NCBI GenBank assembly: GCA_964489425.1
Contig: CAZAYP010000004.1
Location: 65,998-129,997, forward strand
Reading direction: 5' to 3'
Origin: CAZAYP01 sp964489425 [NCBI: uncultured Verrucomicrobiota bacterium]
Lineage (GTDB): Bacteria; Verrucomicrobiota; Kiritimatiellia; RZYC01
DNA length: 64,000 nt
Position 1 is the first letter of the stretch; each line of letters opens with the position of its first letter. Made by a program: the position numbers and the translations under genes. The notes beneath the pieces are model-generated. The model did no database searches and was not told the DNA's origin. It saw only the letters and a program-made list of their open reading frames with translations. This document shows, piece by piece, positions 59,858 through 64,000 of this stretch.

Positions 59858-60508
59858 CTATTTTTTGCCAGGCTTGCGGGGTTGGTCAGGCTTCCGGGGT
59901 TGGTCAGGCTTCCGGGGTTGCTCGGGCTGTACGGGCGCGCGACTGACGTTGGAGGCCCCCTGCTCCAGGATCTCCTGCAACTCCAACAAACCGCGGACCG
60001 TGGTCGCCGGCGCGGTAACCAGCAGGGTTTTCCTGTTGGGCGATATCGAAATCCTCGTGGCGGACGTCATGCAGTTCGCGAGGCTGGCCCCCATATCATC
60101 CACGGCCACGTTGCGCAACCGCATGGCGAAGGTGACCAACTGGTAGCCGGCCGGCAAATCCCGCGCCTCCTTGACGATGGGCACGGGGAATGGCAACTGG
60201 GCACCACCGGCTACCGCCACCATGGTCCGCGCGTCCTTGGCGACAAGGAATATGTTGTTCAGGGCCAGGGACAACTCGATGAGTTCAATCGCTTCCGCCT
60301 TGGGCAGCGCCGGAGATTTCATGCTGATCGCTGCCTTGATGCCAGGCGCGGCAATCACGATTTTGTCCGCCGCAGCGGTGTAGGATGCCAGGACCTGGTC
60401 CAGCGGGGCGTCCGCAAAATTCAAGGCCATGCGCTCTTCCTCGGCGAAGCCACCCGACACCCCGGCCAACCAGGCCAGCACGAGGATACCCACTGTCTTG
60501 CTCGTCAT
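59858..60508 (-). CDS. Orphan secretin N0/N1-domain protein
   Basis: A 216-residue exported protein. Signal peptide about 1-23. Residues 27-100 (LNFADAPLDQVLASYTAAAD, ISMKSPALPKAEAIELIELS) match the N0/STN domain of GspD-type secretins. Residues 118-190 (YQLVTFAMRLRNVAVDDMGA, RISISPNRKTLLVTAPATTV) match an N1/NolW domain. The secretin pore is missing. The C-terminus is a perfect tandem of three PRKPDQ units (18-base DNA repeats at about 59878-59935) and PGKK. AAGGAG lies 6 bases before the ATG. It follows the NCS1 gene by 13 bases. Could bind a T2SS/T4P inner-membrane protein or be a truncated secretin. Confidence 0.82.
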   Translation of the reverse strand: MTSKTVGILVLAWLAGVSGGFAEEERMALNFADAPLDQVLASYTAAADKIVIAAPGIKAAISMKSPALPKAEAIELIELSLALNNIFLVAKDARTMVAVAGGAQLPFPVPIVKEARDLPAGYQLVTFAMRLRNVAVDDMGASLANCMTSATRISISPNRKTLLVTAPATTVRGLLELQEILEQGASNVSRAPVQPEQPRKPDQPRKPDQPRKPGKK

Positions 60509-60521
60509 GTTCTTCTCCTTT

Positions 60522-62027
60522 TTAATTACCGGCCATCGGCGCAACGTCGGTAGGACGCCGCATCAAGGCCAGGTAAATGCCAAACGCGATCACAAAACCG
60601 ATGAACCAGGCATAGCTATAGAGATTGTGCGCCATGGCCCAAAATCCCGGGTGACCGGAGACCACCTTGATCTCCACAAGGAAACCCGGCAGGTTCACCA
60701 GCACGGCCAACACCAGGGCGAGGAGCGCCGCGGGATTGAAACCACGGCGGTACTCATAGTCAGGCGTCTGGCCGTACAGCGCGGCCAAGTCCATGCGGGT
60801 CCGCCGCAGGACATAATAGTCTGCAATCAGAATGCCGGCCACCGGGCCCAGCAGGGCTGAGTAGCCGACCAACCAGGTGAAGATGTAGCCGCCAGGGGTG
60901 GCGAGCAGTTTCCATGGCATGATCGCCACGCCAACCAGGCACGTGATCACGCCCCCCGTGCGGTACGAAATCCGGCGCGGCCACAGGTTGGCGATGCTGT
61001 TGGCGGGCGCCACCACGTTGGCGGCCAGGTTGGTCGTCAGGGTCGCGACCCACAGCGCCACCATGGAACACACCACCACCACGGGATGCTTGAACTCCGC
61101 CAGCAACTTCACCGGATCCCAGATTTCCTTGCCGAAAATCACCACCGTGGCCGAGGTCACGGCCACCCCGATGAACGAGTAGAACGGCATCGTGGTGTTC
61201 AGGCCCAAGGCCTGGCCGAGCACCTGATCCTTTTGGCTCTTCGCGTAGCGGGTGAAATCCGGGATGTTGAGCGACAGCGTGGCCCAATATCCCACCATGG
61301 CGGTCAAGGCCGGGAAAAACAGCGCGAAAAACTCGCCGGCGCTCGCGAACTTGTCCGGCTGGCCCAGCATGGGGCCCAACCCGCGGGCGCGGTACACCGC
61401 CCAGCCGAGCAGCGCCAAGCCGATGATGAGCAGGAACGGCGCCGAGATTTTTTCCAGCCAGCGGATGCAATCGATCCCCGCCACTACAATGACCAGGTTG
61501 ATGAGCCAGAAGATCAGGAATCCCAGCCAGGCCCCCAAGGGGTGCGCCCCCAGGACACCCAAATCCAGCAGGGGCAGGTCACGCCAGCCAGCAAACACGG
61601 CCGACAGGATCTGGTGGGTGGCCGCGCCACCGATCCAAGTTTGGATTCCAAACCATCCGCAGCCAACAATGGCCCGCAACATGCCGGGAATATGGGTGCC
61701 CTGCAACCCGAACGAGGCCCGCGCGAAAACCGGGAACGGAATGCCGTACTTGGTGCCGGCATGCGCGTTGAGCACCATCGGGATGAGCACGATCAGGTTG
61801 CCGAGAAAGATGGTGATGATCGCCTGCCACCAGTTCATGCCGCTGGCGATCAGCCCGCTGGCCAGCATGTAAGTGGGAATGCATACGGCCATCCCCACCC
61901 ACAGCGCGGCAATGTCCCATAGGTTCCATTTTCGCTGGGCCAGCGTGACCGGCGCCAGGTCGGGGCTGACGAACGGGCCGGTCAGGTCACCGACCCACTC
62001 GTGGATACCGTTGACTTCTCGTTCCAC
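60522..62027 (-). CDS. NCS1-family nucleobase/hydantoin:cation symporter
   Basis: Twelve-helix inner-membrane transporter of 501 residues. Family features: PVTLAQRKWNLWDIAALWVG (N-terminal), IPFPVFARASFGLQG, GWFGIQTWIGG in TM3, SLNIPDFTRYAKSQ in the TM6-7 loop and VVAPANSIANLWPRRIS. These are the substrate- and sodium-site regions of Mhp1/PucI-type carriers of uracil, allantoin or hydantoins. The start is GTG (62025-62027) with AAGGA at 7 bases. It shares a transcript with the secretin-fragment gene. No purine or pyrimidine catabolic gene is adjacent. Confidence 0.93.
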   Translation of the reverse strand: MEREVNGIHEWVGDLTGPFVSPDLAPVTLAQRKWNLWDIAALWVGMAVCIPTYMLASGLIASGMNWWQAIITIFLGNLIVLIPMVLNAHAGTKYGIPFPVFARASFGLQGTHIPGMLRAIVGCGWFGIQTWIGGAATHQILSAVFAGWRDLPLLDLGVLGAHPLGAWLGFLIFWLINLVIVVAGIDCIRWLEKISAPFLLIIGLALLGWAVYRARGLGPMLGQPDKFASAGEFFALFFPALTAMVGYWATLSLNIPDFTRYAKSQKDQVLGQALGLNTTMPFYSFIGVAVTSATVVIFGKEIWDPVKLLAEFKHPVVVVCSMVALWVATLTTNLAANVVAPANSIANLWPRRISYRTGGVITCLVGVAIMPWKLLATPGGYIFTWLVGYSALLGPVAGILIADYYVLRRTRMDLAALYGQTPDYEYRRGFNPAALLALVLAVLVNLPGFLVEIKVVSGHPGFWAMAHNLYSYAWFIGFVIAFGIYLALMRRPTDVAPMAGN

Positions 62028-62143
62028 GGATGATTCCTTCTACCCCACCCTATACCAACGGCGATCCAAAAGCAACCCACCCTCCGGGGCTCGGGATCGA
62101 TGCGGCGCCCATGGACACCTGCGCCCAGCGCAGGGATCGGGAA

Positions 62144-63397
62144 CTAGAAATTAAACGTCAGCTTGGCAATGAACATGGACCAGTACCGGGCATTGATGTA
62201 GTTCCCCTCGCTGTCCATGTTGTCATCCGCGAACATGACGGCGCCACCGTCCAGCGCATGGCCTTCCAGCTTGAACGTCCAGTATTCCCAGAAGTCGAAG
62301 CGCGTGGTCAATGCAGCGTCCTTGAGCCAGGCATTGTATTCCGGTTGGCCCATGATCGCCACGCCCTCTCCGTTCTTGTCTTTCTCGTTCGGGTAATACA
62401 CCGAGTAGGAAAGGCCGACTTGGAACCAATCGGTGAAACGGTAGGTGCCCATGCCATAGTAGCCTTGGATGGTGGGATCGTTTTCCAGCAGCGTTCCGAG
62501 CGAGTCATTGTTGATTTTATAATCCAGCGGCGCCCACATGTATTCTGCCGACAACACCAGGTCCTGCCACGTATACTCGGCGGAGAGGACGTTGCCTTGC
62601 ACGGTACCTTCGTAATCCGCCTGGGCGCCGGGTCCCATGGGCCACAGCGGGTTGTTCAGGGTTTCCGCCTTGGCAATGAGATTGAACACCGCGCGGCTGT
62701 ATCCCAGGCGGAACCCATCCAGCGGCGTGTTCCACATCACGCGGCCGAGGTAGGCCCAATCGTTTTGCATGTCGTAGGTATCCACGGAGAAAACGCTGTT
62801 GATGTAGCGCGCCAACCCGCCGTGCTCATCAAAGTCCAACGTGCCGCCCTGGACCTCGTAGTTCACGCTCCCCGCCAGGGACAGCGGCACATAGCCGTAC
62901 AAGCCGGCCCCGTAATTCATGGAGGCGAAGGCATCCCGCCAGCTTTCATTGTACACGCTCTGCGGCAGGAAAACCCCGGTGCGCAGCATGTCCAGGTCCC
63001 GGCTCTCGTTGTACAGACCGTACGGCATCTTGATCCGGCCGGCGCGCACTCCCAGCCAATCCTGCCAGCGGTAATCCACCACCGCCCAATCCAAGGTCGG
63101 CTTGTACTTGCCCATGGTTCCCAGGTCGCGACCGTACAACTGGGCGCCGATGCGCAGCTGATCAACGATATCCACGCCGGCGTTCAGGCCATACTCGGTG
63201 AAGTCGAACGTGCCTTCCGACGTGTTGGCCATGAAGTTATTGTTGTCGCTCTTCATATACCCCTGGGAAGCAAACCCATGAATATCAATGGCCCGGGTTT
63301 CCGTGATTTTCAGCTCCAACCCGGTCGTTCCGGTCGCCAGCAGACCCCACGCCACCGCCAGCGCCGCTCCAATCCGATAATGAATGTATTTGGCCAT
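62144..63397 (-). CDS. Outer-membrane porin-like beta-barrel
   Basis: A 417-residue exported protein. Signal peptide about 1-27. Residues 35-417 are amphipathic strands, ending FIAKLTFNF with the terminal Phe recognised by the BAM complex. The N-terminal part (DIHGFASQGYMKSD, then FDFTEYGLNAGVDIVDQLRI and GVRAGRIKMPYGLYNESRDL) is that of the porin group often found with small PstS-like proteins. It begins 2 bases after the stop of that gene (TAG-CC-ATG), so translation is coupled. The anion or sugar specificity is unknown. Confidence 0.88.
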   Translation of the reverse strand: MAKYIHYRIGAALAVAWGLLATGTTGLELKITETRAIDIHGFASQGYMKSDNNNFMANTSEGTFDFTEYGLNAGVDIVDQLRIGAQLYGRDLGTMGKYKPTLDWAVVDYRWQDWLGVRAGRIKMPYGLYNESRDLDMLRTGVFLPQSVYNESWRDAFASMNYGAGLYGYVPLSLAGSVNYEVQGGTLDFDEHGGLARYINSVFSVDTYDMQNDWAYLGRVMWNTPLDGFRLGYSRAVFNLIAKAETLNNPLWPMGPGAQADYEGTVQGNVLSAEYTWQDLVLSAEYMWAPLDYKINNDSLGTLLENDPTIQGYYGMGTYRFTDWFQVGLSYSVYYPNEKDKNGEGVAIMGQPEYNAWLKDAALTTRFDFWEYWTFKLEGHALDGGAVMFADDNMDSEGNYINARYWSMFIAKLTFNF

Positions 63398-63399
63398 GG

Positions 63400-63900
63400 C
63401 TATTTCGCAATCTCAATGATTTTAACGCTGGCTTCTGATGGCCGCGCCGAAAGATACCCAATGGCGCCCTCCGTGGAAGCGACGTACTTCAAGAGTTCGT
63501 CTTCACTGGCGAAAGACTGGGGCAACTTGCCTTTGCCGGTGAACATGATGTTCTTCCAGTACGTCAGGAACTGGCTCGGTGTTTTACCCACATTGTCCCG
63601 CAGGAACTCCTGGTGGGCATCGCCGTCCTTGAGCGTGACCAGCACGATCTTGCTTTCGTTGCTCCAGCGCGTGCGGTCGCCCAGGAAAATGGCCCGTACA
63701 GCATCCGGGGTCAACGCCTGGTCCGGCGTCTGCGCGTTAGCAATGATGATGATATCCGCAGCCCCGGCCTGCGGCACGGCGCCTGCGGCCAGGATCCCCA
63801 CGCCCACGGTCACTGCGAGGGCGCAGACTCGCCACAGGCCCCTGCCCTGCCTCCGGGTCAGCGGTTCCCGAACTACACCAGCCATTTGATCAGGTTTCAT
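63400..63900 (-). CDS. Small PstS-like periplasmic binding protein
   Basis: A short phosphate-binding-protein-like domain (about 166 residues; mature part about 120). The pattern is IIIIANAQTPDQALTPDAVR, AIFLGDRTRWSNESKIVLV, FLTYWKNIMFTGKGKLP and EGAIGYLS, matching one lobe of the PBP-like family that occurs beside porins. The N-terminal hydrophobic segment (about 25-42) is a signal peptide after a basic stretch. The start is uncertain: ATG 63898-63900 chosen; 63933 and 63885 are in frame; none has a good ribosome site. It forms an operon with the porin and may sense phosphate or a similar oxyanion. Confidence 0.85.
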   Translation of the reverse strand: MKPDQMAGVVREPLTRRQGRGLWRVCALAVTVGVGILAAGAVPQAGAADIIIIANAQTPDQALTPDAVRAIFLGDRTRWSNESKIVLVTLKDGDAHQEFLRDNVGKTPSQFLTYWKNIMFTGKGKLPQSFASEDELLKYVASTEGAIGYLSARPSEASVKIIEIAK

Positions 63901-64000
63901 ACGTTTGAGTGTGCTAATACCGCTACAAAGCATGGAGCGTCAACATCAGCAATTAAGAAAGCCTGATTTGTCGCGTTAATCGGGCCGACCACGGCCCGCT

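Noticed and set aside
18000-64000. tRNA and rRNA genes
   Set aside because: No cloverleaf with a GTTCRANYC-type T-loop and no rRNA-like conserved stretch was noticed. Reading by eye could miss a diverged tRNA.

Overview
The window is 64 kb of GC-rich DNA from a Gram-negative bacterium. The outer membrane is indicated by two beta-barrel proteins, a porin and a secretin fragment. The mix of very large secreted adhesin-like proteins (LamG, delta-60, BACON, InlB-like and thrombospondin-3-type calcium loops followed by a short beta domain), an SHD1-type protein, a four-helix-bundle S23-like protein and many palindromic interspersed repeats points to the PVC superphylum, most likely Kiritimatiellota/Verrucomicrobiota or Lentisphaerota. 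This placement rests on family content, not on a marker phylogeny.

Layout. 1-2.3 kb: start of tyrS and all of rpsA (minus). 2.5-9.0 kb: a secreted multidomain protein, a FadD-like acyl-CoA synthetase, a secreted papain-family protease and a low-GC SUMF1-domain protein. 9.1-15.7 kb: a delta-60 double-propeller protein coupled to a small zincin, a T2SC/PilP-like membrane protein, and a methyltransferase/epimerase pair. 15.8-21.4 kb: an orphan FlgD, a PAP2-like membrane protein, an HgdB/HgdC-type radical dehydratase or double-cubane pair, a MATE exporter and a small SHD1 protein. 21.5-32.6 kb: hisS, an HU/IHF gene, a polytopic membrane protein, a four-gene sugar operon (Gfo/Idh, SDR, nucleotidyltransferase, GmhB) and a CheB-CheR-PAS protein coupled to a hybrid histidine kinase. 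33-50 kb: a plus-strand series of secreted proteins, including a split LamG protein, a fibre-like protein and a 2,423-residue giant, interrupted by palindromic repeats and a low-GC heptad-repeat cassette. 50-59 kb: a nitroreductase, an OYE-family enzyme and a tightly coupled secreted hydrolase operon (M6 protease, esterase, M14 carboxypeptidase). 59-64 kb: a GNAT gene running into its convergent neighbour, an orphan secretin N-domain protein, an NCS1 transporter, and a porin with a small PstS-like protein.

The most unusual themes are: (i) a short C-terminal tail of the type [IVL]-P-[WY]-x-x-L-L shared by three otherwise different secreted proteins, two of which also share a four-domain cassette; (ii) two independent cases of one domain inserted inside another; (iii) a roughly 206 bp palindromic repeat whose terminal inverted repeats co-vary and whose edge creates ATG codons of two secreted-protein genes; (iv) the giant protein and its secreted neighbours, which match no system I can name.

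All assignments come from reading the sequence. No database search was run. No tRNA, rRNA, CRISPR array or insertion-sequence transposase was recognised.
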